DNA of 64,000 nt, taken from Rhodococcus sp. PAMC28707 (GTDB lineage Bacteria; Actinomycetota; Actinomycetes; Mycobacteriales; Mycobacteriaceae). Shown here piece after piece: positions 1 through 9,595 of this stretch (positions are counted from its first letter, which is position 1; every line of letters starts with the position of its first letter). Made by a program: the position numbers and the translations under genes. Under the pieces are notes generated by a model. That model saw only the letters and a program-made list of their open reading frames with translations. It had not been told where the DNA came from and did no database searches. The stretch covers positions 558,001-622,000 of the forward strand of contig NZ_CP039253.1 of assembly GCF_004795915.1 (NCBI RefSeq), given 5' to 3'.

Positions 1-728
1 ACACCCAGGCCCTTGCGCTGCCCGATGGTGAATCCATGTATTCCGTCGTGGTCGGCCAGCTCGGCGCCGGTGTCGGCGTCGACGACCTTGCCCGGCCTGA
101 TTCCGATCGTGGCACCGAGGAAGGCTCTGGTGTCACCCGACGGAATGAAGCAGATGTCGTGGCTGTCCGGCTTGTCGGCGACAGCGAGTCCCCGCTCGGC
201 CGCTTCGGCGCGGATCTCCGACTTCGGTGTGTCGCCGATCGGGAACATCGCGCGCGAGAGCTGGCTCTCGGTGAGAACGGCAAGTACGTACGACTGGTCC
301 TTGTCGGCGTCGACCGCTCGACGCAGGACACCATCGTGCAATTGCGCATAGTGACCCGTTGCGACAGCGTCGAAGCCGAGTGCCAGTGCGCGGTCGGCCA
401 GCGCGGAGAACTTGATTTTCTCGTTGCAGCGCAAGCAAGGATTGGGAGTCTCGCCCGCGGCATAGGATTCGATGAAATCGTCGATGACGTCTTCTTTGAA
501 TCGGTCGGCGAAATCCCAGACGTAGAACGGGATACCTAGGACGTCTGCAGCGCGACGTGCGTCACCTGCGTCCTCTTTCGAACAGCACCCGCGTGAGCCT
601 GTGCGAAGCGTCCCTGGCTCGCTGGACAACGCCAGGTGTACACCGACGACATCGTGTCCGTCGTCGACGGCCCGAGCCGCCGCCACCGCCGAATCGACTC
701 CGCCACTCATTGCTGCCAAAACACGCAT
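1..728 (-). CDS. mnmA: tRNA-specific 2-thiouridylase MnmA (3' end beyond window)
   Basis: This enzyme transfers sulfur, supplied by a cysteine desulfurase, to the wobble uridine U34 of Lys, Glu and Gln tRNAs in the cytoplasm. The PP-loop ATP site SGGVDS is at residues 8-13, the first catalytic cysteine lies in NPCLRCN, and the second in KPDSHDICF. About 242 residues are present and no stop is reached, so the C-terminus lies outside the window. The ATG (728-726) shares one base with the TGA of the upstream cysteine desulfurase gene, so the two are translationally coupled. That pairing of sulfur donor and tRNA thiolase fits the assignment. The family call is firm. Confidence 0.93.
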   Translation of the reverse strand, partial: MRVLAAMSGGVDSAVAAARAVDDGHDVVGVHLALSSEPGTLRTGSRGCCSKEDAGDARRAADVLGIPFYVWDFADRFKEDVIDDFIESYAAGETPNPCLRCNEKIKFSALADRALALGFDAVATGHYAQLHDGVLRRAVDADKDQSYVLAVLTESQLSRAMFPIGDTPKSEIRAEAAERGLAVADKPDSHDICFIPSGDTRAFLGATIGIRPGKVVDADTGAELADHDGIHGFTIGQRKGLG

Positions 729-1966
729 CAGCGATGTCCTCCCCGAGCTCCTACGCTCGCAAGTCCCGCAGCGCGGGCACGTTCGATTACCTGAGGCAGC
801 GCCGCCAGGAGGGCGTCGATGTCACTGTCGGAAGAACCGGCTCCCAACGAGAACCGCAACGACCCTCGCGCAGTCGACGGGTCCGCTCCCATCGCTATCA
901 ACACATGACTGGCGCTTGCAACGCCTGCGGTGCACGCAGAACCCGTCGAGCATTCGATCCCGGCGGCGTCGAGCAACATCAACAGCGAATCGCCCTCGCA
1001 ACCAGGGAAGGTGAAATGTGCGATACCTGCCAAGCCACCTTCGCCTGCGGCACCGTTGACAATCACATCTGGATCGATCGCGCGGACCCCGGCGATCATA
1101 CGATCGCGCAGACGGGACAGCTCTTCGTGCTGCAGCTCACGATTGTCGACAGCTTCCCTCAGCGCAGCAGCCATGGCCACGATAGAGGCTGTGTCGTGGG
1201 TGCCCGATCGAACGTCACGTTCGTGGCCGCCACCGTGCAGCAGCGGAACGCAGGGGACGGTCCGGCCGAGTAGCAACGCTCCGACGCCCTGCGGGCCACC
1301 GAATTTGTGGGCCGCGATACTGAGCGCGGACAGCCCGCTGGCGGCGAAGTCGACCTGCAGATGCGGAACTGCCTGAATGGCGTCACTGTGCATCGGCACA
1401 TCGAATTCGCGAGCAACATTCGCGAGAGCTCGGATCGGCATGATGGTGCCGACTTCGTTGTTCGCCCACATGACGGTGACCAGCGCAGTCTCGCTCGCGG
1501 TTACGTCGAGTTCAGCGCGTAGTACGTCGGGATGCACGCACCCCGACTCGTCGACCGGAAGCCACGTCACCTGAGCGCCTTCGTGCGCGACGAGCCATTC
1601 CACAGCGTCGAGTACGGCGTGGTGCTCCACGGATGCGGCGATGATCCTGGTCCGACGGGAGTCTTCGTCGCGTCGGGCGGTGAAGATTCCCTTCACAGCG
1701 AGGTTGTCGCTTTCGGTGCCACCTGAGGTGAAGATCACTTCCGAAGGCCGCGCGCCGAGGTCTGCAGCGATCGATTCGCGCGACTCCTCGACACGGCGTC
1801 TGGCCGCACGACCCGAACCGTGCAAGGACGACGCGTTGCCGACTGTCGAGAAAGCAGCAGTCATCGCCTCGATCGCGGCGGCGGACATCGGTGTCGTCGC
1901 TGCGTGATCGAGGTAGACGGGAGGACTCGTCGAGTTGATAGCAGCCGAACTGCGGGCAGAGGGCAT
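728..1966 (-). CDS. Cysteine desulfurase (IscS/NifS class)
   Basis: This PLP enzyme removes sulfur from cysteine as an enzyme-bound persulfide and here probably feeds MnmA. From the chosen start it is 412 residues. The fold begins at YLDHAATTP (about 18-26). The PLP-lysine is K221 in SIAAHKFGG, with EHH near 114. The mobile-loop catalytic cysteine is C345 in STGSACTAG, and this long loop marks the IscS/NifS group rather than SufS. The ATG at 1966 was preferred over an upstream start at 2035, which would add 23 residues without family similarity. Neither start has a strong ribosome binding site. Its neighbours are mnmA (1-base overlap) and the acyltransferase gene 65 bp upstream. Confidence 0.93.
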   Translation of the reverse strand: MPSARSSAAINSTSPPVYLDHAATTPMSAAAIEAMTAAFSTVGNASSLHGSGRAARRRVEESRESIAADLGARPSEVIFTSGGTESDNLAVKGIFTARRDEDSRRTRIIAASVEHHAVLDAVEWLVAHEGAQVTWLPVDESGCVHPDVLRAELDVTASETALVTVMWANNEVGTIMPIRALANVAREFDVPMHSDAIQAVPHLQVDFAASGLSALSIAAHKFGGPQGVGALLLGRTVPCVPLLHGGGHERDVRSGTHDTASIVAMAAALREAVDNRELQHEELSRLRDRMIAGVRAIDPDVIVNGAAGEGGLAGIAHFTFPGCEGDSLLMLLDAAGIECSTGSACTAGVASASHVLIAMGADPSTARGSLRFSLGAGSSDSDIDALLAALPQVIERARAAGLASVGARGGHR

Positions 1967-2031
1967 AACGATTACCAGGATAGCGGGTCCTCGCCGTTGC
2001 CCTTCGCACGCGATACCGGGACGGGAGTGCG

Positions 2032-2913
2032 TCAACAGCGGGTGGGCGTGGCCTTCGGTTCGATGCCCGCGCGCTCGATTATCGGATGAAGACGCCGGCC
2101 GTGCACGTCATCGGCCCTGACCGAGTCCTCACATCGACGCGCGAGGTCGCGTCGGTCGTGGCCTGGCGCCTGCGGGGCCGGCAGTGCGACCTCCGCCACT
2201 ATTCCCTTCAACCGGAAAATACGTCCGATCGATCGACCGATGGTCTCGTCCCCGACGAAGCACGTCGACGTCGTCGTCCGATCTCGAAAGGTGTCGACAT
2301 ATCGCAGACGAACCGGCTGAACCCAGGTCTCGGTATCGATCGCGGCCTGGAACATGGCGGGCCGGAACGATCCATATGCGAGACCGCACCACGTCGTCCC
2401 CTCGGGAAACACGATGACCGACCCACCGGCGCGCAGCGTGGCCGATACCTGATCGACTGTCCCGGGAAGCGCGCGAAGCTTGCCTCGATCGATGGGAATA
2501 ACCTTCATCGACCGCGCCAGGAGTCCGAGGACGGGCCAGTCGATCAGATCTCCCCGAGCTACGAATCTGGCCGGGCGAATCGCGGTCAACACCAGAATGT
2601 CGGTCCATGAGACGTGGCCGGCGACCACCAGCGAACCGTTCCGAGTGCGCGAGGCCTCACGGCCGGATCGAAGATCCTCCACCCGGAGACCGATGCCGAC
2701 CACCGCCAACAACAACCTGGCGCCGATTGTTGCCACGCCGCCTCGGACACGCGGCCAGAACAGTCCGATCAGGATCAGCAGCGGCACCAATCCGATGGCG
2801 AACAACGCCGATGCGGTCCGCACCACCACTCCGATCCGCCGGATGGATTCCGCGCTGCGCGGAATGCATCGGTCTCCGCACGGACTCGACGGCATCCAGG
2901 AGTGCTCGCTCAC
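2032..2913 (-). CDS. 1-acyl-sn-glycerol-3-phosphate acyltransferase family (PlsC-like)
   Basis: This is a membrane-associated acyltransferase of the PlsC/LPLAT family, 293 residues. One hydrophobic helix is at about 29-53. The catalytic HX4D motif is H100-VSWT-D105, and the acyl-acceptor loop FPEGTT is at 169-174. The start overlaps the stop of the upstream GNAT gene by ATGA, so the two acyltransferases are coupled. This pair resembles OlsB-OlsA of ornithine-lipid synthesis and also the mycobacterial Rv3027c-Rv3026c pair. Which lipid is made cannot be read from the sequence; phosphatidate synthesis is the alternative. The C-terminal 40 residues are basic and poorly conserved in character. Confidence 0.85.
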   Translation of the reverse strand: MSEHSWMPSSPCGDRCIPRSAESIRRIGVVVRTASALFAIGLVPLLILIGLFWPRVRGGVATIGARLLLAVVGIGLRVEDLRSGREASRTRNGSLVVAGHVSWTDILVLTAIRPARFVARGDLIDWPVLGLLARSMKVIPIDRGKLRALPGTVDQVSATLRAGGSVIVFPEGTTWCGLAYGSFRPAMFQAAIDTETWVQPVRLRYVDTFRDRTTTSTCFVGDETIGRSIGRIFRLKGIVAEVALPAPQAPGHDRRDLARRCEDSVRADDVHGRRLHPIIERAGIEPKATPTRC

Positions 2914-3731
2914 GCGCTCGACTTCCTCTCGAACGTCTCCGCAGCGTTACGAAGCCGGTCCAGGTAGCGCGTATTCGCTTGCTGCAGACCGAGCAGCGCA
3001 ACGAAATCGGCAACTGCGAACGCCGGATCATGAGCGGGTTCCCCACATACCGTGGCACCGAGCCTCAAGTAGCCCTTCAGTAGCGGCGGAATCGCGAGAC
3101 GGCCAGGTCCGGGTACGTCGTCGAGCGATCTTCCGTCGACGACGACAGGGTTGTACGGCACCGCCCGCCGATCGAGCGGGGAGCCATGTCGATCGAGGAG
3201 GAAGTCACGCACCCCCCGAACGTTTGCACCGGGCAGTTCCGCATCCCCGCGCTGCAGGGGTACCGACACACAACCCATCACCCACTGCAGCCCGGTGACC
3301 TCGAGATAGTGCAGGATTCCGGCCCACATCAAACCCAGAACGGATCCCGATCTGTGGTCGGGGTGTACGACGGCTCGGCCCATTTCGACGACCCTGGTAC
3401 CCATCGGATCCAGCGCGGTGATGTCGAACTCGGTCTCGGTGTAGTAGCCACCGGCCCGGATTGCGGCGTCGGGAGGGAGCATTCGGTAACACCCTACGAA
3501 GGAGTCGCTCAGATTGTCGCGAACAAGTAGGTGGTCGCAGTATTCATCGAATCGATCGAAGTCGCGTCCAGCGGAATCACCCGGCATTCGAAAGCCCGGT
3601 TCGGCCGCGAACACGTCGTAGCGAAGGCGCTGTGCGGCTTCGCGGTGGTCTTTGTCGGTTTCCATCACCACCGTGTAGCGGTCGGTGAACGGAGCGGTCG
3701 AGAGGTGCGAAGTCATGACTGAGGTGGCCAT
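2910..3731 (-). CDS. GNAT-fold N-acyltransferase, OlsB/hemolysin-like
   Basis: This 273-residue protein looks like the acyl-ACP-dependent GNAT branch (OlsB, Acetyltransf_5). Supporting segments are the N-terminal RYDVFAAEPGF block, a central DEYCDHLLV, and the acyl-donor region VEMGRAVVHPDHRSG followed by LGLMWAGILHYL. OlsB joins a 3-hydroxyacyl chain to ornithine, and an OlsA/PlsC partner adds the second chain; the PlsC gene follows with a 4-base overlap. I infer an aminolipid or related lipid product, but an uncharacterised actinobacterial acyltransferase is equally possible. The start ATG at 3731 was chosen; a second ATG is five codons further in. The frame stays open upstream to 3869 with no similarity. 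Confidence 0.7.
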   Translation of the reverse strand: MATSVMTSHLSTAPFTDRYTVVMETDKDHREAAQRLRYDVFAAEPGFRMPGDSAGRDFDRFDEYCDHLLVRDNLSDSFVGCYRMLPPDAAIRAGGYYTETEFDITALDPMGTRVVEMGRAVVHPDHRSGSVLGLMWAGILHYLEVTGLQWVMGCVSVPLQRGDAELPGANVRGVRDFLLDRHGSPLDRRAVPYNPVVVDGRSLDDVPGPGRLAIPPLLKGYLRLGATVCGEPAHDPAFAVADFVALLGLQQANTRYLDRLRNAAETFERKSSA

Positions 3732-3831
3732 GATGCTGTGTCTAACGACTCGGTGCGGCGTCAACGCATCCAGCGGGTAACGCGTCCGAAGCCGTCGTGT
3801 GAACTGCTTCTGCTGTGAACTGGTGGTCACA

Positions 3832-3874
3832 GAAGAATGTCCCCGCAGTCGCGAGGACGGCGGGGACATTCTTC
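3832..3874. terminator. Hairpin terminator downstream of etfA
   Basis: Perfect 15-bp arms (GAAGAATGTCCCCGC and its complement) enclose a 13-base loop, 18 bp after the etfA stop. It ends the leftward etfBA transcript and insulates the next leftward gene. No long T run follows. Confidence 0.75.
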
Positions 3875-3891
3875 GAGAATTACAGAGCCTG

Positions 3892-4848
3892 TCAGCCCTT
3901 GTGCTTCTTCACTGCATCCTTGAGTTGCGGTGCGACGTTGAACAGGTCGCCCACGATGCCGTAGTCGGCAATCTCGAAGATCGGCGCCTCTTCGTCCTTG
4001 TTGATCGCGACGATCGTCTTCGAAGTCTGCATGCCCGCGCGGTGCTGGATGGCACCGGAAATTCCGAGAGCAATGTAGAGCTGCGGTGAGACGGTCTTAC
4101 CTGTCTGGCCGACCTGGAACTGGCCCGGGTAGTAGCCGGAGTCGACCGCTGCGCGCGATGCGCCGACGGCGGCACCGAGCGAATCGGCCAGTTCCTCGAT
4201 GACACTGAACTTGTCTGCGCTACCAACACCGCGGCCGCCGGAGACGACAACCTTCGCCTCGGTGAGTTCCGGACGGTCGCCACCGACGATCGGGTCACGC
4301 GAGGTGACCTTGGTCACGCCCTCTTCCTGGGCTGGGACCTCGACGGTCTCGCGGGTGCCGGCGCCGGCCTTCGGCTCGGCTTCGATTGCACCGGGGCGAA
4401 CCGTGATGACGGGAACGTCGCCGTTGGCCTTGGCCTCGACAGTGAACGCGCCACCGAAGATGGAGTACACGGCGCTGCCGTCACCGTTCACGGCGACGAC
4501 GTCGGAGTGCAGCCCAGATCCCAGGCGCGCAGCCAGACGGCCTGCAACCTCTTTGCCCTCGGCGCTTGCCGCCGTGATGACCGCTGCCGGGCTCACGGAC
4601 TCCGCGAGGCTCGACAGGACATCGATCTTCGGTGTGAGAAGGAAGCCGTCGATGTCCTCGGACTCGGCGGCGTAGATCTTCTCGGCACCGGCCTCTGTCA
4701 ATGCGTCGGCCAGCTTGTCGGTAGTGCCGGCCGGACCGGTCACGACTGCCGACGGCTCACCCAGTGCGCGTGCAGCGGTGATGAGCTCGAGACTGACCTT
4801 CTTGAGCGTTCCCTCTGCGTGCTCGACGAGCACAAGTACTTCTGCCAT
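3892..4848 (-). CDS. etfA: Electron transfer flavoprotein subunit alpha (FixB)
   Basis: This is the FAD-binding subunit of the ETF heterodimer, which accepts electrons from acyl-CoA dehydrogenases and passes them toward the quinone pool. It is 318 residues. The C-terminal FAD domain is complete: GGRGVGS, then SRAAVDSGY, then [18 protein letters not shown], then [12 protein letters not shown]. The ATG at 4848 has a good GGAGAG ribosome binding site. A longer reading to 4938 runs into the etfB end and is unlikely. etfA follows etfB by 43 bp in one leftward operon. It resembles mycobacterial Rv3028c. Confidence 0.97.
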   Translation of the reverse strand: MAEVLVLVEHAEGTLKKVSLELITAARALGEPSAVVTGPAGTTDKLADALTEAGAEKIYAAESEDIDGFLLTPKIDVLSSLAESVSPAAVITAASAEGKEVAGRLAARLGSGLHSDVVAVNGDGSAVYSIFGGAFTVEAKANGDVPVITVRPGAIEAEPKAGAGTRETVEVPAQEEGVTKVTSRDPIVGGDRPELTEAKVVVSGGRGVGSADKFSVIEELADSLGAAVGASRAAVDSGYYPGQFQVGQTGKTVSPQLYIALGISGAIQHRAGMQTSKTIVAINKDEEAPIFEIADYGIVGDLFNVAPQLKDAVKKHKG

Positions 4849-4891
4849 TTCTTGCTCTCCTCTTGTGGTCTGCGTTGCTTCGGGTGTGTGC

Positions 4892-5692
4892 TCAGATGAT
4901 TTTCTGGCCCACGAGGTACGCCGCGATCTTGTCGCCACCGTCGCCCTCGTCGGTGACCCGCTCGCCCGCAGTCTTGGGAGGCTTCGGAGTGGACGAAGTC
5001 ACGGTGGTACCGGCGTTCTCGACGCCGACGGTCTCGGGATCGACACCGATCTCGGCCAGCGTGAGCGTCTGCACAGTCTTCTTCTTCGCTGCCATGATTC
5101 CCTTGAAGGATGGGAATCGTGGCTCGTTGATCTTCTCGGTGACGCTGACGATCGCAGGCAAGGTGGCCTCGAGGCCGAAAATGCCCTCATCGGTCTCGCG
5201 CTCACCGGAGACGGTGTCACCGTCGATCGTCAACTTGCGGAGCTGCGTCAGCTGAGGGATTCCGAGGTATTCGGCGATGATCGCCGGAACTGCGCCGGTA
5301 CGACCGTCGGTTGCCTCGTTGCCCGCGATGATGAGCTCTGTCGGCTCACCGTTTTCGAACTCGATCTGACCGAGCGCAGCCGCGAGGGCCCAGCCCGTCT
5401 GGATCGCGTCCGAGCCGTGGAGGGCCGGGTCGTTGAGGTGGACAGCGCTATCGACACCCATGGAGAGTGCTTTGCGGATTGCGTCGGTCGCGCGGTCGGG
5501 GCCTGCGGACAGGACCTTGACCTCGCCGCCCTTGGACTCCTTGATGAGCAAAGCTTCCTCGACTGCGCGCTCGTTGATCTCGTCGAGCACTGCGTCGGCT
5601 GCTTCACGATCCAGAGTGAAGTCACCGTCCGTCAGCTTGCGCTCGGACCACGTGTCGGGAACCTGCTTGATCAAAACAACGATGTTCGTCAT
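4892..5692 (-). CDS. etfB: Electron transfer flavoprotein subunit beta (FixA)
   Basis: This is the AMP-binding ETF subunit, 266 residues, which docks on dehydrogenases such as the FadE proteins encoded at 53.9-56.6 kb. Visible family features are the N-terminal NIVVLIKQVPDTW, the central AGNEATDGRTGAVP, and LPAIVSVTEKINEPRFPS with the recognition-loop region after it. The ATG at 5692 lies 13 bases after an AGGAGG. It is the first gene of the leftward etfBA operon, and the inverted repeat at 5818-5837 lies upstream, so operon expression is probably controlled there. Confidence 0.97.
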   Translation of the reverse strand: MTNIVVLIKQVPDTWSERKLTDGDFTLDREAADAVLDEINERAVEEALLIKESKGGEVKVLSAGPDRATDAIRKALSMGVDSAVHLNDPALHGSDAIQTGWALAAALGQIEFENGEPTELIIAGNEATDGRTGAVPAIIAEYLGIPQLTQLRKLTIDGDTVSGERETDEGIFGLEATLPAIVSVTEKINEPRFPSFKGIMAAKKKTVQTLTLAEIGVDPETVGVENAGTTVTSSTPKPPKTAGERVTDEGDGGDKIAAYLVGQKII

Positions 5693-5817
5693 GGGTCTGC
5701 GTCGACCTCCTGGTCATGTTCCGCTGTATCGAATGTTCGTTCGGTGTTATTGCAATGCCGCTTCGGTGCGGCACCACAGTGCAGTTCTTACGACTCTGCC
5801 GAAGATTACCTCATACC

Positions 5818-5837
5818 AAGTTACTGACGGGTAACTT
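5818..5837. promoter_or_regulatory. Inverted-repeat operator upstream of etfB
   Basis: The site has 7-bp arms AAGTTAC and GTAACTT around a 6-base spacer, giving a TTAC-N6-GTAA core. It lies 125 bp upstream of etfB and about 90 bp upstream of the divergent methyltransferase gene. The same core occurs twice before the acyl-CoA dehydrogenase operon at 53854-53895. Size and symmetry suit a TetR-family repressor, but the regulator is not identified here. Confidence 0.6.
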
Positions 5838-5929
5838 ACGACGTTTCCTGATTGACCATACATCTGACCGCACCGGACCAAGTGACCACTCTCCGCCGAA
5901 CCGATCCCGTAGGCACTAACCTCTCGTCG

Positions 5930-6790
5930 GTGAGCGATTCTTCGAACGCAGCCTCGGCAGCGACACCCACGGTGATGAACCCGATCCCAGATGCGGCTCG
6001 GCCGCTGCCAACCGATGCGGCTCAGCCGCTCCCTCTCACCGGGGAACGGACGGTCCCCGGCATTGCGGAGGAGAACTACTGGTTCCGTAGACACGAAATC
6101 GTGTACGAGCGCCTGGCGAGTCACTGCGCACACCGCACGGTCCTGGAAGCAGGATCGGGAGAAGGCTATGGCGCCAACATGATTGCCGCGCTCGCGAAGA
6201 CCGTCATCGGACTGGACTACGACGCGTCCGCAGCAGCGCACGTGGCTGCTCGCTATCCCCGAATCGCGATGTTGCGCGGCAACCTCGCGCAGTTGCCCAT
6301 CGAAGATTCCTCCGTCGACGTCGTCGTCAACTTTCAGGTCATCGAACATCTCTGGGACCAAGCGCAGTTTCTCGACGAGTGCTTCCGCGTGCTTACTCCC
6401 GGCGGCCTGCTGCTGATCTCCACGCCCAACCGCATCACGTTCTCCCCCGGCCGCGACACGCCGCTCAATCCGTTTCACACCCGCGAACTGAACGCGACCG
6501 AACTCACCGAACTCCTCGAAGATGCGCGTTTCGCCGTCCAGGAGATGACCGGGGTCCACCATGGCGGGGCCCTGCGCGCGCTGGACGCCAAACACGGCGG
6601 TTCGTTCATCGATGCGCAGATCGAACGCGCCCTAGCAGGTCAGCCATGGCCTGCGGAACTCACCACGGACGTCGCTGCCGTGACGACCGCCGATTTCGAT
6701 CTCACTCCCGAAAACATCGACGCCAGCCTCGACCTCGTTGCGATCGCGGTGAAACCCGACTCGGCACACGTGATTTCGGTAAGCGGGTGA
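5930..6790 (+). CDS. Class I SAM-dependent methyltransferase (Rv3030-like)
   Basis: This is a soluble methyltransferase, 286 residues from the GTG at 5930. SAM motif I is VLEAGSGEGYG, and VDVVVNFQVIEHLWDQ and LTPGGLLLISTPNR are the later class I motifs. It is the first gene of a three-gene rightward run and overlaps the GH57 gene by GTGA. In mycobacteria the equivalent gene is placed in the 6-O-methylglucose lipopolysaccharide cluster, so methylation of a glucan is a reasonable inference. The start is uncertain: a TTG at 5852, the GTG at 5930 and an ATG at 5975 are all in frame. The Pro/Ala-rich segment before LTGERTVPG looks poorly conserved. Confidence 0.82.
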   Translation: MSDSSNAASAATPTVMNPIPDAARPLPTDAAQPLPLTGERTVPGIAEENYWFRRHEIVYERLASHCAHRTVLEAGSGEGYGANMIAALAKTVIGLDYDASAAAHVAARYPRIAMLRGNLAQLPIEDSSVDVVVNFQVIEHLWDQAQFLDECFRVLTPGGLLLISTPNRITFSPGRDTPLNPFHTRELNATELTELLEDARFAVQEMTGVHHGGALRALDAKHGGSFIDAQIERALAGQPWPAELTTDVAAVTTADFDLTPENIDASLDLVAIAVKPDSAHVISVSG

Positions 6791-8301
6791 AAGAACCCGG
6801 GATGTTCTCCCTGGTACTTCATTCCCATCTCCCCTGGCTCGCCAACCACGGCCGGTGGCCCGTCGGAGAGGAATGGCTGTACCAGTCATGGGCTGCGTCC
6901 TATCTGCCGCTGACCGAGATGCTGACGCGACTGGCAAGTGAGGGACGTCACAACCTGTTGTCGCTGGGCATCACACCGGTGCTCGCTGCGCAACTCGACG
7001 ATCCGCACAGTCTCGCCGGAATGCACCACTGGCTCGGTAATTGGCAACTGCGCGCCCACGAGTCGACCGATCGGGCGCTGGCGATTCGCGAACATCGCGC
7101 TTCCGCATCGGCGTTGGACAATTTCGAAACGCATTGGCGTCACGGCGGTTCCGCCGTCGTTCGTCGACTCGTCGATGCGGGCACCATCGAACTTCTCGGT
7201 GGCCCACTCGCCCATCCCTTCACTCCGCTGCTCGATCCACGCCTGCGCCAGTTCTCACTGGCGGAGGGGCTCTCGGATGCGCAGACACGCTGGGGCACGA
7301 GGCCGAACGGCCTTTGGGCACCGGAGTGCGCGTACACCCCTGGCATGGAGGTCGAATACGACGCGGCAGGGGTCACCCACTTCATGGTCGACGGACCGGC
7401 GTTGCGCGGCGACACGACCGTGGGCCGGCCCGTCCGAGACTCCGATGTCGTCGCGTTCGGGCGGGATCTTCAGGTGAGCTATCGGGTGTGGTCGCCCAAA
7501 TCCGGATACCCGGGGCACAGCGCCTATCGCGATTTCCATACCTACGACCACGCGACCGGACTCAAATCCTCACGGGTGACGGGTCGAAACGTGGACTCGG
7601 CGGACAAGGCGCCGTACGACCCGGAGCTCGCATCTGCTGCCATCGATCGCCACGTGGTGGATTTCGTCGATGCGATACGAAAGCGCCTACGCGCCGAATC
7701 CGCCCGTGTCGGAAGACCGGCACTAGTGGTGGCCGCGTTCGACACCGAACTGTTCGGCCATTGGTGGTTCGAGGGTCCGGTCTGGCTCGAACGGGTTCTG
7801 CGAGCACTACCCGAAGCAGGAATCGACGTCGGCACCCTCGACGATGCACGATCGAGGGGCTACGTCGGATCCTCGGTCGAGCTGGAGGACTCGTCGTGGG
7901 GCTCGGGCAAGGACTGGCGAGTCTGGGCGGGAGATGCCGTCGAAGACTTGGTTGCACTCAACGCCGAGGTCGTGACGGCCGCGCTCGATACTGTCGACAA
8001 GTCTCGCGACAACGCCTCGATTCCAGGACAGCCCGAATTGCGTAACCGGATCAACGACCAGGTGCTGCGTGAGACACTCATGGCGGTAGCCAGCGACTGG
8101 GCCTTCATGGTCAGCAAGGACACTGCCGCCGGCTATGCCCGCGAACGAGCGCATGTCCACGCGCACGCTCTCCGGGAGATCGCCGACGCGGTGAACCAGG
8201 GGCACGACGCGGCAGCGAAGCGGCTCGCGGCGCAGTGGAACCGAGCGGACGGACTGTTTCCTGCGCTCGATGCCCGACGCCTACCGGGTGGTCGTCGGTA
8301 G
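6787..8301 (+). CDS. Glycoside hydrolase family 57 protein (1,4-alpha-glucan branching type)
   Basis: This GH57 enzyme, 504 residues, probably forms alpha-1,6 branches in an alpha-glucan or trims it. The GH57 motifs are HSHLPW (12-17), GITPVL (61-66), the nucleophile E180 in LWAPECAYTPGMEV, and the acid/base D319 in AAFDTELFGHWWFEG. The C-terminal helical domain follows with VASDWAFM. The GTG start overlaps the methyltransferase stop by 4 bases, so these two genes are coupled. The order methyltransferase, GH57, glycosyltransferase matches mycobacterial Rv3030-Rv3031-Rv3032, where methylglucose lipopolysaccharide synthesis is the proposed role. Glucanotransferase activity is the alternative. 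Confidence 0.88.
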   Translation: MKEPGMFSLVLHSHLPWLANHGRWPVGEEWLYQSWAASYLPLTEMLTRLASEGRHNLLSLGITPVLAAQLDDPHSLAGMHHWLGNWQLRAHESTDRALAIREHRASASALDNFETHWRHGGSAVVRRLVDAGTIELLGGPLAHPFTPLLDPRLRQFSLAEGLSDAQTRWGTRPNGLWAPECAYTPGMEVEYDAAGVTHFMVDGPALRGDTTVGRPVRDSDVVAFGRDLQVSYRVWSPKSGYPGHSAYRDFHTYDHATGLKSSRVTGRNVDSADKAPYDPELASAAIDRHVVDFVDAIRKRLRAESARVGRPALVVAAFDTELFGHWWFEGPVWLERVLRALPEAGIDVGTLDDARSRGYVGSSVELEDSSWGSGKDWRVWAGDAVEDLVALNAEVVTAALDTVDKSRDNASIPGQPELRNRINDQVLRETLMAVASDWAFMVSKDTAAGYARERAHVHAHALREIADAVNQGHDAAAKRLAAQWNRADGLFPALDARRLPGGRR

Positions 8302-8347
8302 GCCACATGCACACTGATCACGGGGCTGTACGGAGGGGAACGTCGAA

Positions 8348-9595
8348 GTGAAGATATTGATGGTGTCGTGGGAGTACCCACCGGTCGTCGTCGGCGGGCT
8401 CGGTAGACATGTCCACCATCTCGCGACCGAACTCGTACGCGCCGGTCACGAGGTCGTCGTTCTCTCACGCCGCCCCACCGGTACCGACGCATCCACACAT
8501 CCGACCTCACACCACATCGAGGACGGCGTTCTCGTGGTCGCGGTGGCCGAGGATCCTGCCCACTTCGTCTTCGGTGAAGACATGCTGGCATGGACGCTGG
8601 CAATGGGTCACGCCATGGTTCGGGCAGGAGTCGCGTTGGGTAAACCAGGGCTCGGTGAAGGCTGGCAACCCGACGTCGTCCACGCGCACGACTGGCTCGT
8701 CGCTCACCCCTCCATCGCCCTTGCCGAGCACTACGACGTACCGCTTGTCTCCACCATCCACGCCACCGAGGCGGGACGGCACAGCGGCTGGATCTCGGGT
8801 CAGGTCAATCGGCAGGTGCACTCGATCGAATGGTGGCTCGCCAACGACTCGGACGCTGTCATCGCGTGCTCCGCCTCCATGAAGGACGAGGTGACCCGAC
8901 TTTTCGACATTCCGGATGCCGCGGTCACCGTCATCAGGAACGGGATCGACATTCGTGCGTGGAACTTCCGGCTACGGGAGCCGCGGTCGACGCCGGCAAC
9001 ACTGCTGTACGTCGGGCGACTCGAGTACGAGAAGGGCATTCAGGACGCCATCGCCGCACTCCCCCGCATCCGACGCTCTCACCCTGGCACCACGTTGCAC
9101 ATTGCCGGGGAGGGAACACAATTCACCTGGCTGGCACAGCTGGCACGAACCCACCGCGTCGCCCGTGCGGTCTCTTTCCTCGGCACCCTCGGTCACGCAG
9201 ATCTACTCGGCGCTCTCCACAGTGCCGACGCCATCGTGCTCCCGAGCCGATACGAACCTTTCGGGATAATCGCGCTCGAGGCTGCGGCAGCAGGCACACC
9301 GCTGGTTGCATCGACCGCGGGCGGGCTGGGCGAGGCGATCGTGGACGGGCAGACCGGGTTGTCGTTCGAACCGGCGGACGTCGCCGGGCTGACGGCCGCC
9401 GTCCGGAACGTGCTCGACAACGTCGATGCAGCCCAGGCGCGTGCTTCAGCAGCGAGAGAACGCCTCACCGTCGATTTCGACTGGAAACACGTCGCCGAAT
9501 CGACAGCGCAGGTCTATCTTTCGGCAAAGCGAAAGGTTCGGTTCCCGCTTGCACGACCCAGTATCGTCGAGCGGGCGCTACCCGAACGTGGTTGA
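8348..9595 (+). CDS. GT4/GT5-type glycosyltransferase (Rv3032-like alpha-glucan synthase)
   Basis: This GT-B glycosyltransferase, 415 residues, probably elongates an alpha-1,4-glucan from an activated glucose donor in the cytoplasm. The N-terminal acceptor domain opens with MVSWEYPPVVVGGLGRH, as in glycogen synthases. The donor domain shows YVGRLEYEKGIQDAI, HIAGEGTQ and the EX7E-type motif PSRYEPFGIIALEAAAAG. It starts with GTG, 46 bp after the GH57 gene. Its mycobacterial counterpart makes the glucan of methylglucose lipopolysaccharide and contributes to glycogen. The 3' end overlaps the convergent acyltransferase gene by 18 bp. Confidence 0.88.
   Translation: MKILMVSWEYPPVVVGGLGRHVHHLATELVRAGHEVVVLSRRPTGTDASTHPTSHHIEDGVLVVAVAEDPAHFVFGEDMLAWTLAMGHAMVRAGVALGKPGLGEGWQPDVVHAHDWLVAHPSIALAEHYDVPLVSTIHATEAGRHSGWISGQVNRQVHSIEWWLANDSDAVIACSASMKDEVTRLFDIPDAAVTVIRNGIDIRAWNFRLREPRSTPATLLYVGRLEYEKGIQDAIAALPRIRRSHPGTTLHIAGEGTQFTWLAQLARTHRVARAVSFLGTLGHADLLGALHSADAIVLPSRYEPFGIIALEAAAAGTPLVASTAGGLGEAIVDGQTGLSFEPADVAGLTAAVRNVLDNVDAAQARASAARERLTVDFDWKHVAESTAQVYLSAKRKVRFPLARPSIVERALPERG

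Noticed and set aside
4715..5827. Long open frame antisense to etfBA
   Set aside because: Mirror of two strong ETF genes; composition is Leu/Asp/Arg-rich without a domain.
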